35,449 nt of DNA from assembly GCA_021014945.1 (NCBI GenBank), contig MU266597.1:1-35449 (forward strand). Reading direction: 5' to 3'. Source of the DNA: Leucogyrophana mollusca (Eukaryota; Basidiomycota; Agaricomycetes; Boletales). The translations under genes and the position numbers were made by a program. Of the stretch, positions 11,381 through 23,601 are shown one piece after another. The stretch's first letter is position 1. Every line of letters begins with the position of its first letter. The notes beneath the pieces were generated by a model. The model was not told the origin of the DNA. It saw only the letters and a program-made list of their open reading frames with translations, and ran no database searches.

Positions 11381-11786
11381 ATGTACCATCTAACAGTCGC
11401 AACAATTATATTCCTCCTATCATTGACGTCCTCGTCGAATGCATACTCCGATGGCACTGTGATAGTCATACCGCGGATAGCCATTGCAGGCATAGGTACA
11501 ATCTTAGTCCGTTAAACCAACAATGCGGCTTGTGTTCTAACTACCGTTATTAAATCAACTCCTCCAGTGATAGCCGGAATCGTCGTTATCGTCGTAATAT
11601 GGGGTTGCGTCGCAGGATGTGCTCAAGCTTGCACACGCCGCTCAACTGTTGCAGACATTGAAGCCACTCCTAACACAAGCAGCGCCCATCCCGGGGTGAG
11701 CTTTATTTTCTCGCGGCGATAAAACCACCTAATTCGCGATCTACTAGCCCATCACCACACCGTCCGCTGCACGCATAGGACCTTGA
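11381..11786 (+). CDS. Possible small membrane protein (signal-like N-terminus plus one or two hydrophobic segments)
   Basis: Unrecognised. A three-exon model starts at ATG 11381 and stops at TGA 11784-11786. Exon 1 begins with a hydrophobic leader (LTVATIIFLLSLTSSSNA) resembling a signal peptide with an AxA-like end. Exon 2 encodes GIVVIVVIWGCVAGCAQAC, a likely membrane segment with three cysteines, then a polar tail. Exon 3 adds about a dozen residues. Introns have GTACAA and GTGAGC donors and CAG/TAG acceptors. About 90 residues in all. Short single-pass proteins of this style are common in agaricomycetes and mostly uncharacterised. Without transcripts it stays tentative. Confidence 0.4.
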
Positions 11787-12187
11787 TTGTCTTTCAAAAT
11801 CACACACACGCCCCTTTCTCACCTGCGGCGCACCGTTATGGAAAAATTAGCTTGTCATACGCCAGCCTAGAATCTACAAGTGATATGTATGCTCTATGTA
11901 CAGATGGCGATAATCGCGAGCAAGATCTCACCCGCCCAGCGGCTTGATCCTGCATGCGTTCCGGCCCAACCTCGTCCATGTCCTCGCTGCTCCCGCATTG
12001 TTCAGCGGCCTGGCAGAGGGTCACAACGTTGTCACGGTACTGGCACTGATACCTTACGGGAAAACAGACTCAGTTGGTCGTGGACTGATCAAAGGGCTGT
12101 AACCCGTATCGAACATACTGTACAAGGTGCTTAAACCTCTGACACGGAATTTAACGAGCTTCCTCCAAATAGGTCTTACATGGCAGT
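11787..12187. other. Gap with a coding-like but unrecognised stretch
   Basis: About 400 bp between the small membrane protein and the M20 gene. On the plus strand around 11945-12100 a frame without stops reads LVHVLAAPALFSGLAEGHN. A second such frame near 12105-12220 reads LYKVLKPLTRNLTSF. They are in different frames and have no start. They may be a decayed gene; I could not identify it. Confidence 0.35.
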
Positions 12188-14288
12188 TCAAATACCCCTG
12201 GTCCGCTTATCCTCCTCAAACGTCTGCTTGACCTGGTTAATATCGATCAGTATCCCCTTGTCCCCACAGCGCCCAGCCGAACAACAGACCTGCTCCAAAA
12301 ACGCCGCGTCCGTCAATACACGCGTGCCTACAGCAGCGAGTGCCTTCGACACGACGAGGCACGCGTCGTGCGATACCTCCGTGCGTGCCGCGGCCGTGAA
12401 AGCGGCCGTGTGGTTACCGCCATCCGGGATGGTAGGGATGGCTATATTTTGAGAAGTATCACGAGGTTGTGCGTGAGGTTAGCCAATGATGTATCAGACA
12501 GGGAACGAAGGACGCACAAAAGCCTGGGTGGAGACCCGGGAGTTCTATACATGGGGGTAGAATTAGGGAACACACTCATGCAGAGAACAAAAACTGACCA
12601 TATGATACGTTTCCCTATCAGCAATGAAGTAGTCAGCACGCGAAGACCAAGGTGGGACGACGAAAGTGAAAGCATGACTTACGAAATCGGTGGACGCGCT
12701 GTGAATCCCCCACTCGTAATCGATGGCACCATATCGTTTGCGAACAACGTCAGCCAGCTCGTCTCCTAAAGCGTTCGGTGCGCAGGTAGGCCAGTGATTG
12801 ATCAGATCTCTATAGAGATAGAGGGAAAGGAATAGGCAAGAAAGCTGCTCACCAAGAGCCTTGTTCTGACGAATCTCGTTCCCAATGGATCCTCTCACGA
12901 TCTTGACTTTGCAACCGGATGCGAGAGCAGCAGCTCTGTCGCGAGTATCAAGGGTCAGGAAGTGGGATTCAGATGGAAGAAGAGGGAGTGGAGCCGGTAA
13001 ATGGGCGACACGTCAGGTCTACTCACTCAAAGCACGCCGTCACACGCTTGACCGTGTCCTCGGCTTCGGCGGTGGTCTGCGCGCGAACATACCAACTGCA
13101 CGTAGTCGTGTGCTCAGGGGCATGGATGTGGTAGGTGTCTACACAATGTCAACTTACTACATCTTAGAATTGTCGGGGATGACTAGATAGGGGTCAGCAC
13201 AGCAAAGATCGCAGAGACTGGCACGTGCTCACTGTTCGGAGCCCAGTCCTTCCCTTCGAAGATCCCGTGGACGCGGTGCGTTGGCTTGAGTTGCTGACGC
13301 AAAAGTGCGATGTTGTTATACGCTAGCACTGCGGCATCCAACGCGTTCTGGCCTTCCCAGGGGCTGAGCGCAGCATGAGCACTGGCGTCGCTACGTGAGC
13401 AACGAAATATATGTGCTGGATGCACGCAAGATAAACACACGTGTGACCGGTGTACTCCACTTCGAGGCGGACGAGCGCAAGGGAACTGCTCAAGCTTATC
13501 GAGTGCCGGGGGCCAGGGGCTGGGTGGCACCTTGGTTCAGTTTTAGTGGAGTCACCTCGTTTGCGTTGTTGAGGTCAGCCCACATGAGACACATGTCCAT
13601 CTCCTCGTATGCCCCCTTTTCCATGAGGCGAACTTTTCCAAACCCCCCTTCTTCGGCTGCGGTCAAACGGTAAGTGTTGACCTGGTGCTACAGGCGAACA
13701 TGGTCATCAACTTACCAGGTGTTCCGAGGAGGATGACTTTTCCGTCGATCCCAATTAGCTCCATCGCAGCCTTGGCTGCACATGCAACTGCTACGCCAGA
13801 TATGCCAATAAGATTGTGCCCACAAGCGTGACCGATCCCTGGAAGGGCGTCCATTTCGGAGTTGACTCCAAGGACTCGGCCCCCTTGGCCGTGCGTGTAT
13901 GTCGCGACCCATGCGGTAGGGAGATGATAGTGTTTCGTCACGACGAACCCTTGTGCTTCCATGAACGCAGTGTAGGCATCGTGTGCATATCTAAAGGGAA
14001 AAGGTATTAGAAAGATCGGACCCTTACGTGCGTACAGTACGTACTTTTCCTCGTACTTGAGCTCGGGATGGTCTGTGAAAAGTGCGGCAAACCGTGATTC
14101 ACTGAGTTTTGACTACGCCAAAGTCTCAACCCACCATGGATGTCGAGGCTGAGTTTCCTGAGGTCACCGCTTAGCCCATCGATCGCGTTATCAATCACAT
14201 CGAGGATATCGGGCCTGTAGACATCGCCTTTTTCCAAGGGAGGTCTGACCTTGGGGTCATCTTCCGGTCGCCAAACCACGTCAGTCAT
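12188..14288 (-). CDS. M20 family metallopeptidase/amidohydrolase (PM20D2-like)
   Basis: Probable zinc-dependent dipeptidase or amide hydrolase of the cytosolic M20 family; vertebrate PM20D2 cleaves beta-alanyl dipeptides. I model 14 exons from ATG 14288. Motifs in order are [29 protein letters not shown] (metal-binding), GTPAEEGG (catalytic/metal glutamates), CHPAPG, the dimerisation-domain segment [16 protein letters not shown], and GGNHTAAF with the late metal-site histidine. Two exons are very small: 16 nt at 12599-12614 and 27 nt at 12518-12544. Both are needed for the family segment [19 protein letters not shown] last 57-nt stretch can be read through or removed as an intron without changing frame; removing it gives [14 protein letters not shown], closer to the usual end. 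The complete catalytic set suggests an active enzyme. Confidence 0.9.
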
Positions 14289-14502
14289 AATAATCAGATG
14301 AGGTTCAAGTCCAAGAAGACTCCTGTTGGGTCCCCAATGTCCCGTATCATACTTCAATCGATCTTGTTATTAATGCGGAGTCTGAGATCTGATCAGCCAG
14401 TCATGGTTGCATCCGCGAGGCATCATGATATACATATTTAAAACACTTCTCTTCTTCAACCGCCATAATGTTCCAATGTCGAATAAACACCATGCTCCAT
14501 AG

Positions 14503-15900
14503 CTAAATAATGGAGGAAACAGTTGCACCGGAAACCCTCCCCGCTCGCTCAAGACCCCCGTCATGCAACTCGTGGGCAGGTCGATAACGAGGCGACGAAC
14601 TCGCATTCCCGTTGCCATTGAGTCCACGCACAGACCGTGGCTCGGCTATACACATTGCATTTGGATCGGACACGATCACCTGGAAAGGCCCGAACGACTG
14701 ATCCGAAGATGTAGATGATGTCGACGCCACCAACCTGGGCTCAGCTAGGCATGTTTTGTCTGGGTCACTAGCAATGACAGTGAACGTCCCTAGATCTGGT
14801 TCGGGCGAGGATGTAGAGAAGGCTCCAGTCGAGAAAGAGGGATCGACCATGCATAACCCTTCTGGGTTACTGGCGACCAAGGTTAGAGAAGGGTGGAGAG
14901 CCTCTGATGGAAGATTCGACACCGAAGTGCGGAGAGCTGGATTTGGGAAGGTGTTGTACGTCGACCCAAGGGATGTATACCTGAAATTAAGCATGAGATA
15001 GTTGGAGCCGAGAATTAGGTTGAAGAGCGACGAACCCTTGATCGTATAAAGAACAATATGGAACCTTGAGTTTCCGCAGGAATGTCCAAACATCTGAGTA
15101 TGACCAGTTGATGATCGGGTTAATGCGCTCAAATTTAGGCCACCCTGGATCAGTCATGTTCTTGTGGGAAAGAGTTGCTGAAGTGCATATACTAGTGAGA
15201 TGACTGAGCCTATAGCGGATTGGCAAAGAACTTACCTCCGTGAGGATCGGAGCGACGGGTACCAATGAGTATAGCCTGGATTCCAGGGAAGCGCATCTTG
15301 TATATCTCCAACGCACGCCGCATGCCCTCACCTCCTCTCGCTTTCCCAACTGGCCGCGCTAGAGCCGCGCTCCCTACATATCCGTCGCCGAGTTTCGTGG
15401 GCGGCGTCGCGGTTCCAGGTGTAACACTTTCTACTGGAAGTGGCAGATCCGAAGGGGCTAAACAAGTGTAGAGATCGAGATGGTATGCGGTGGCAGCCTC
15501 CGTCGTGAAGGCCTCTAGCTCTGGGAAAGGGGACGGGACGGGGATGTTGATTGCAGTGACGGCTTCGGGCCCCTCCGGATCTGAGCAGCGTCGAGCGAGT
15601 ACTGCGGTATACAAGTGCAACAGCACAGTGCCTATAGGTAATGTATTTTTAACTGATAAAGTCAAGCTCCTCGGGATGACAGATCCACGCACAATCTTTC
15701 CCTCCATTAAAGCTTAGGGAAACTTTATCCTGCCTGAGGAAAAAAGTTAGCTACCGTATGGTCCTAAACGCGCAGGTAACGCACCCGTAGGTATCTAGGC
15801 ATTGTTCTATGACATCCAGAGCCTCTTTAACGAGCGGAGCAATAGGGTCTCTTGAGTCGGCAAGATCATAGACCTCCCTCGCTATCTTCTGACCATCCAT
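14503..15900 (-). CDS. FAD1: FAD synthetase (FMN adenylyltransferase, PAPS-reductase-like fold) with a repeat insertion
   Basis: Transfers AMP from ATP to FMN to make FAD, as in yeast Fad1. Start ATG 15900; five exons. Exon 2 gives SFNGG, and the next junction completes KDCTVLLHLY, the signature nucleotide-binding loop. Later come [64 protein letters not shown], and finally [11 protein letters not shown] and LERAGR, as in fungal homologues. Between NPAL and RYRPAHEL there are about 110 extra residues (about 14600-14930) holding three tandem imperfect repeats. In family members known to me the two motifs are separated by only a short linker. The insertion keeps frame. It is divergent from the GDP-L-fucose synthase gene across 256 bp, possibly sharing a promoter region. 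Confidence 0.92.
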
Positions 15901-17647
<1,747 letters not shown>

Positions 17648-17969
17648 ATCATTCACGATTGGCTCTATCTCTACGGCACGAGCAGTAGACCGAAGAACAC
17701 GAAATGAAATCATGCTAATTGACAATGTATACTAGATTGGACCTTGAACACGCAAAGGTGCACTGGATCTCGATTTTCGAAGCATCCCGGCCCGCTGTGG
17801 GAATCTTGGACAGCGGACGATGATTCTATCCGCCCGCGACAACCAAGCCAATATTATCTCGCTTCCTCACCATTGTTGCTTATGACCGCCTTAGCTTCGC
17901 AACTAAGAGGTGATGTATTTTGGCGGACTTATCGAGCAGTATCCCCCGCAATCCGGTCTTTATACTGTG
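17648..17969. other. Short intergenic region
   Basis: About 320 bp between the fucose synthase stop and the DUF6535 start. No ORF with motifs and no clear core promoter were seen; TTTATAC close to the start codon is too near to be a normal TATA box. Confidence 0.5.
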
Positions 17970-20900
17970 ATGGAGGACACGACTGCACTTGCTGAGGCAC
18001 TCGCGTCTGATCGAAAGTTCGGGATATCTAACGATGATGCCAGACCTACAGGATCTGACATGTAAGTCACTCGGCTCCGGACTTTACTGTATCCTGTGCT
18101 TAATGAAAGCTCCTTGGAAAACCTTATAGGACTCAGAAACTCCTTCAACAGATCTTAGACACTCTTCAGCGTCCCACTATTGCTGGCCATGGAAATCAAG
18201 ACCATCGTGCTCGATTCTGGGCGACCTACAATTCAGAGGCTGCCGAGTACGACAACGAGTTTCTCGAGAAGTACAAGGGCGATATGGATATAGTACTTAT
18301 ATTTGTGAGCACTCCCACCATGCGCTATAGAGTCTTGGGATAATACTCACCCACCTTGCAGTCGGGTCTCTTCTCCGCTGTCAATACGTCGTTCATCGTA
18401 GCCATGGAACCAAACTTAGGGCCAAACCCAACCGTCAAGACTAATCACCTTCTCGAGGTGCTCATCCATGCTGTGAGCAATAGCACATACGCTGCGGAAA
18501 GCTTTCCCATAGATATACCGCCATGGAGCGGGCCCGGAATCTCAGTTATATGGGTGCAGACCCTCATCTACGCCAGCCTCGCTGCGAGCCTCCTCGCAGC
18601 CCTCGGAGCGGTGCTGGGAAAGCAGTGGCTGAGTCACTATTCCCATCTCGGAGTTGGAGAAACAATCGAATCGCGCGGCAGAAGGAGACAACAAAAGTTC
18701 GACGCGATGCAGACGTGGCACTTTGACAACGTTTTAAGTGCTCTTCCCGTGTTGCTTCAAGTGTCCCTCCTGCTTTTTGGAGTCGCACTGGCCGCAAATA
18801 TGTGGTCCCAGCAGCAAACTGTCGCTTCGGCGATAATCGGTGCTGTGGCTGCTGGTATTCTGTTCTATGCCATCGTCGTTTTTTCTTCATTGGCTTCCCC
18901 ATATTGTCCATATCAGACTCCATTGTCAAAGTTCCTGCGATCTTCTTGGAAACACATGTGGCGTCATCACGAGGATCTTCGTCGTCGGTGGAGTGAACAC
19001 GTCGGCCGTTTCCTGAATATGCTGCTTCCTCGCCCGAAAACGTACCCTCTATGTGATCTTCCCATCGATACAGCGGGTGAGCATCATCCCCACCCTGCAT
19101 GTACAATGATTATGGTGCTTTGTTCTGACTACCGTTGTTTTTCAGCTGTCATACTCCCCGAGAAGTCCTCGGTTCCTCTGGACGCATTGGCCGTCTCCTG
19201 GCTCCTCGAAACACAAACAGATCCCGAAGTCATTTGTTCTGCAGCTTATCTGGTACCAGAAGTTGAATGGCCAGACGTCATGAACATCTCAGTCATCATG
19301 TCAACTCTCTGCGACTGTTTTTTCAGTTGCTTTGCGGGGTCTTATAATCGCCTAGATGGGCGACTGATGGTGACCTCTCGAGATCGGGCCTTCGCGTGCG
19401 GGAAGGCCCTGCTGCACCTCTACCTCGAGAGACGTCACAGCGAAGGCCCAGAGCTGCGAAGGATCTTTCACAGCCATGAGCTTGGTCGACATGAACTAGA
19501 GCACTTTCCGGGATTTGTGGAGAGACGATACACTCATCTTCCAGATGCAGACCTCAGATTTATTTGCGTCGCTGTCGATAACATAATTATGAGGCCCTCG
19601 CAACATTTTGCATGGGGAGTCATCCCTGACACGCAACTACCATGGGTTTCACATCTCACTCTCCACTGCATCATGGATTCTCACGCGTGGGCAGAGAAGG
19701 AAAGAACGTCAACAAGAGAGGACAGCTTTGATCTCGTCTCGAGATTGCTGACAGCGCAGGTCTTACCCACGGACGATGTCCTCGCCAACTGTCTACTGGC
19801 TGCTGGGTTATTAATTGGCCTGAAGGTGGACCGCAGACAGCTCACTCGCCTGGATAAATGGTGAGCAAAAGATTGTCCCCGCATCGATGTCCTCTCACCA
19901 CACTGCTAGCGAATTTATTGGTACCGTCCTGAGGTCGGTTCTGCAGCAAATCCGCCGGACCCTGCCCATTGGCATCGAAGTCACTCATTTGAATAGCGAG
20001 GCTATTTATGCTCTGAGGCTTTTGCAATCTGTCGAAAACCTTCTGTCGTGTCCGGAGTTTCGCCAGGCCTTCTATGGAGAGTACCACGAGCTTTCGTGGA
20101 CGATGCGTGTGAGCGAAACGCAGGTGTGGAGTGGGGTTCGGTGTACATCCCCAGGGTGGCTGGATCACTGGAGTTATGCGCGCTCCGCATTACGGCTAGC
20201 GGTCATGGCAGCCAGTGATCCCTCCGTGGATTCCGATCACCTTTGGCACATTTGGGCGTTTCCAATTCACGGCTGCCCCTCTCTTAAAACAGCGGACTTC
20301 ACCTGGTTGCTGGAGTTCGTTCTCCACGCCCAAGAAACTGATGACGAATCTGCGGCAGCGGACGGTCTACTCGTACTGAGTCAGTTGCCGGAGATCAGCA
20401 GCAGGGTGAAGAACGTGTATTTTGTGGAAACTATCATCTGGGCTATGGGTTCAACTTCTCCGGTACTCCGTCACGCTGCGCTCCGCGTAGCGGAGTCGGT
20501 CAGAAGCGCTTTGTGCGACCCTCCTGAAGGCGCTGTTCGCATGCGACTTTTCGCCGACTCTGATTTCCTCGCGGCACTTCGTCTGGCGGGTTCTTCCATC
20601 GCACCGCCGTCGCCCTCGGACCTAACAGGACTCCTATCACCCGACACTTCGGTTTACCTCGCTCAAAGCTACGCATATGTTCGCATCATCCATGCTCTCG
20701 TCCAGAGCAATAGCTGGCACAAGTACCTGAGTGACGAGGGTCATCTTGAGCGATGTTTAGATGTTGCTCAAGAGCTCCATGATGCACGAATGGGTCGCTT
20801 TTCTGCAAACATATCATGCTACCTGGTCGCCCTTTTCAACCACCCAAACTTCTTATCCAACTACGCCAGTTCCCCGAGTAACAACGGAAGATATGTCTAC

Positions 20901-21215
20901 GAAGTTGTGTGGAGTCACGTCTCCCAAGCTTGGAATTATTACCACAGCTTTCAGATCCCAGGCGACTTGATAGGCCAGTGGCGCGATACGCTTCGGCCAT
21001 CGATCGAGTTTACAAGAGAGTTGATCGGGCGCGATTGCGATCGAACAACGGATGCACTGCAGAGAGATATCAAGAGAACCTACGCGCTTTTACAGCACTA
21101 CCAGCGACTGCAAGAAGATATAGGTCTCAGTGCCTCAGACATGCTCACGCTAGAGAGTCTGGTGACTCTCGCTGAAGGAGATACAGCCTGGAATGATCTC
21201 AGTCGTCAATGTTGA
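17970..21215 (+). CDS. DUF6535 domain membrane protein, function unknown
   Basis: Basidiomycete-type protein of about 1,000 residues with an N-terminal DUF6535 domain; no biochemical role is known to me. Start ATG 17970. Exons 1-3 give RFWATYNSEAAEYDNEFL, KYKGDMDIVLIFSGLFSAV, a predicted outside loop, then helices around WVQTLIYASLAASLLAALGA (followed by GKQWL), VLLQVSLLLFGVALAANMW and AIIGAVAAGILFYAIVVFSS. This matches the DUF6535 pattern of four membrane segments. The long C-terminal part is soluble and helical with no named domain. A stop at 19862-19864 is bypassed by an intron (about 19861-19909, GTGAGC to TAG), joining what look like two genes. A possible 69-nt in-frame intron lies near 19077-19145. 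Its last 830 bp were duplicated to 22691-23442. Confidence 0.85.
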
Positions 21216-21372
21216 AGGAACACCCTTCGAAATTGCCCAGCAGTCCGAAGTAACCCAAAAACGATACACTACCCAGTTCCATTTGCTTCTACAGTAACGA
21301 CCTCGCCAATTCTGTTCCGCTAACCGAACAACAAATCACTGGGAAGGCAGAATCAGCTTTATCGCAGTGCGC

Positions 21373-22377
21373 CTAGGCGAAGAAGCTTACATAGAATGGC
21401 TGGTAAATCTGCGAACCGGTCTCTTCGATCAAGTCCACCTCTTCGGAGGTCAGCTCGGGGACATTGGACGTGTCAACGTATTCCCTGATACGCTCTGCCT
21501 TTGACGATGTGCTGGGATGATATCAGCCGCGACACATTCATCAAATCGTGATGTGGGCTCACGTAACAACCAGTATACCCTTCTGCTGCATCCATTTGTT
21601 CAACACCTGTCCGTCAGATACGGGCTTTCCACGGGTAGCTTCTAGCCTCGCCCGTATTTGCTCTATAACGGGATCCAGAGGACCTCCTTTTGCTCGGAAG
21701 AGGGGCGAGAGACCACCGTAGGAAGAAGTGATGATGCCGTGCTCCTTGTGCACGGCAATGACAGGCTGAAGGGACTTCCAAACGTACGGTTGGAGCTCGA
21801 TCTGTAGGCGGGATATTAGACCACTAGCTGATATTGGTATCGAACGGCAGACTGAGACTCCATTCTCCGCCCGCCCGGAGCAACATTTACCCACCTGATT
21901 AACGGCGGGAAGAATAGTAGCGACTTCCAAGATTTCTTTCAGGTGAGCCGGTCGAAAGTTCGAGACACCAATGGATTTGGTAAGCCCCTCTGTCTTACAT
22001 GCTTCCATGTCCTTCCACACCTGCTTCAGCCGTCCTTCGTGGTGACGGGGTCCATGGATCAAGTACAAGTCGACCTGCGCGACGCCTAGCTTCTTCAGAG
22101 ATGTTTGCAGTGCGGTCTTCGCGGTCTCTCCAGCCTGCAACTTTGCGACCTTTGTCGTGATGAACAATTCAGAGCGCGATTTCCCCGAGGCGATGACCCC
22201 AGCGCCCAGCGTCTCCTCATTGTTGTACAATTGTGCGCCATCGAAGTGGGTGATCCCGTTATCGATTGCAAGGCGCACGGCTTGTGTGGCGTCCTGTTGA
22301 TACAGCGTCGTTCCGGTGCCAAAGGCGATCCAGGGTACGTAGTTGCCATCGTTCAGGGGGAGAGTGGGCACAGACAT
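21373..22377 (-). CDS. Aldo/keto reductase (AKR1)
   Basis: NADPH-dependent oxidoreductase of the aldo/keto reductase superfamily, probably cytosolic; carbonyl substrate unknown. Start ATG 22377. Visible catalytic elements are the Asp and Tyr in FDGAQLYNNEE, Lys in FITTKVAK and His in DLYLIHGP. GVSNFRPAHL follows, and the cofactor-site region near GKPVSDGQVLNKW. Two introns: one after PAVNQ (joined to IELQPY) and one after ILVVT (joined to TSSKAERIREYVD). The end reads IYQPFYVSFFA. It is convergent with the DUF6535 gene (157 bp apart) and nearly identical to AKR2 2.2 kb downstream. A TTTAAATAC core box lies about 60 bp upstream in both copies. Frame intact, so probably functional. Confidence 0.93.
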
Positions 22378-22435
22378 GACACGACGAACTGGGAAAACTC
22401 AAAGGGAAATCGTGAATCGTGCTGCTGTAAAATGG

Positions 22436-22444
22436 TTTAAATAC
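22436..22444 (-). promoter_or_regulatory. TATA-like box of AKR1
   Basis: GTATTTAAA on the minus strand, about 60 bp before the ATG at 22377. It is conserved in the AKR2 copy at 24626-24634. Confidence 0.45.
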
Positions 22445-22575
22445 GAATGAGTGAGGCGCTTGTCTGCAATGACTAAGGAAGAAACTTTGGGCTCATCGCT
22501 TGTGACATTGATGTGATAGCGGGACTCGCACGGATGCGTGCGGAAAATGTATGAGATAGCGAATGCTCAAGCGCT

Positions 22576-22690
22576 CAAGGCTCTGCACTGCCTTCAAGTC
22601 TGACTCCACCATCTCCTTCACGAGGGAGTCAAATTCAACTTTGCGCTTCCACCCGAGGGGGCCCTCTGCTTTTACGGGATTACCGAGAAG
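22576..22690 (-). pseudogene. 3' fragment of GDP-mannose 4,6-dehydratase gene
   Basis: On the minus strand the frame matches the end of gmd (segments like [15 protein letters not shown] and ESDLKAVQS) but is cut at both ends. The gmd stop codon and 3' flank are missing. The left end joins upstream AKR1 flank at a CAAGGCTCTG decamer. About 35 codons survive. It is the outer rim of duplication unit A and not a gene. Confidence 0.85.
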
Positions 22691-23442
22691 CAGTTGCCGG
22701 AGATCACCAGCCAGGTGAAGAACATGTATGTTGTGGAAACCATTATCTGGGCTATGGGTTCAACTTCTCTGGTATTCCGTCACGCTACACTATGTGTAGC
22801 GGAGTCGGTCAGAAGCGCTTTGTGCAGCCAGCCTGAAGGCGCTGTTCACATCCGACTTTCTACCGACTCTGAGTTCACTTCGCCTGGCGGGTTCTTCCAT
22901 CGCACCGCCGTCGCCCTCAGAACTAACAGGACTCCTGTCACCCAACACTTCGGTCTACCTCGCTCAAAGCTACGCACATGTTCACATCATTCATGCCCTC
23001 GTCCAGAGCAATAGCTGGCACAAGTACCTGAGCGATGAGGGTCATTTTAGGCGGTTTAAGATGTTGCTCAAGTTCTTATCCAACTACGTCAGTCATCCAA
23101 GTAACCACCGAGGATTTGTCTACGAACTTGAAGTTGTGTGGAGTCACGTCTCCCAAGCTTGGAATTATTACCACGGCTTTCGTTCCAGGCGACCTGATAG
23201 GCTAGTGGTGCGATACGCTTCGTCCGTCGATCGAGTTGACAAGGGAGCTGATCGGGCGCGATTGCGATCGAACAATGGATGCACTGCAGAGAGATACCAA
23301 GAGGACCCACGCGCTTTTACAACACTACCAGCGACTGCAGGAAGATATAGGTCTCAGTGCCTCAGACATGGTCACGCTGGAAACTCTGGTGACTCTCGCT
23401 GAAGGAGACGCAGCCTGGAATGATCTCAGTCGTCAATGTTGA
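22691..23442 (+). pseudogene. Truncated copy of the DUF6535 gene 3' end
   Basis: Matches 20382-21215, the last 830 bp of the DUF6535 gene, including the final residues DLSRQC and the stop. Against the parent it has a frameshift near 22870, a loss of about 75 bp near 23063 (the parent stretch DVAQELHDARMGRFSANISC is gone) and further frame changes near 23190. There is no start codon, no N-terminal membrane domain and no promoter. It is the left part of duplication unit B and is decaying faster than the reductase beside it. Confidence 0.88.
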
Positions 23443-23601
23443 AGAAACACGGTTCGAAGTCGCCCAGCAGTCCGAAGTAACCTATAAACGATACACTGCC
23501 CGGTTCCGTTTACTTCTACAGTAACGACTTCGCCGACTCCTGTTCCGCTGGCCGGACAACAAAATCACTGGGAAGGCAGAGTCAGCTTTATCGCAGCGCG
23601 C

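Larger units (their letters stand above)
20382..22690. repeat. Tandem duplication, unit A (DUF6535 3' end + AKR1 + gmd 3' scrap)
   Basis: This 2.3-kb unit begins inside the DUF6535 coding region and covers AKR1. It ends in a fragment matching the 3' end of gmd. Unit B (22691-25303) repeats the same order. The junction at 22690/22691 joins sequence equal to gmd at about 25303 directly to sequence equal to DUF6535 at 20382, as expected for a head-to-tail duplication. Confidence 0.88.

Noticed and set aside
12236..12300. C-terminal read-through of the M20 protein with a Cys-rich insert
   Set aside because: The 57-nt stretch begins with GT, ends with CAG and contains TACTGATC/ATTAAC branch-like signals. 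Removing it gives the family-like end, so I prefer an intron, though reading through is also in frame.
18356..21215. Two separate adjacent genes (one ending at 19864, another starting at 19887)
   Set aside because: A good intron (GTGAGC donor, CTCAC branch, GCTAG acceptor) removes the stop at 19862-19864 and joins the frames. Both parts belong to one DUF6535-type protein.
22694..23442. A second, shorter functional DUF6535-type gene
   Set aside because: No membrane domain or own promoter, with frameshifts and an internal loss relative to the parent. It is a duplication remnant.
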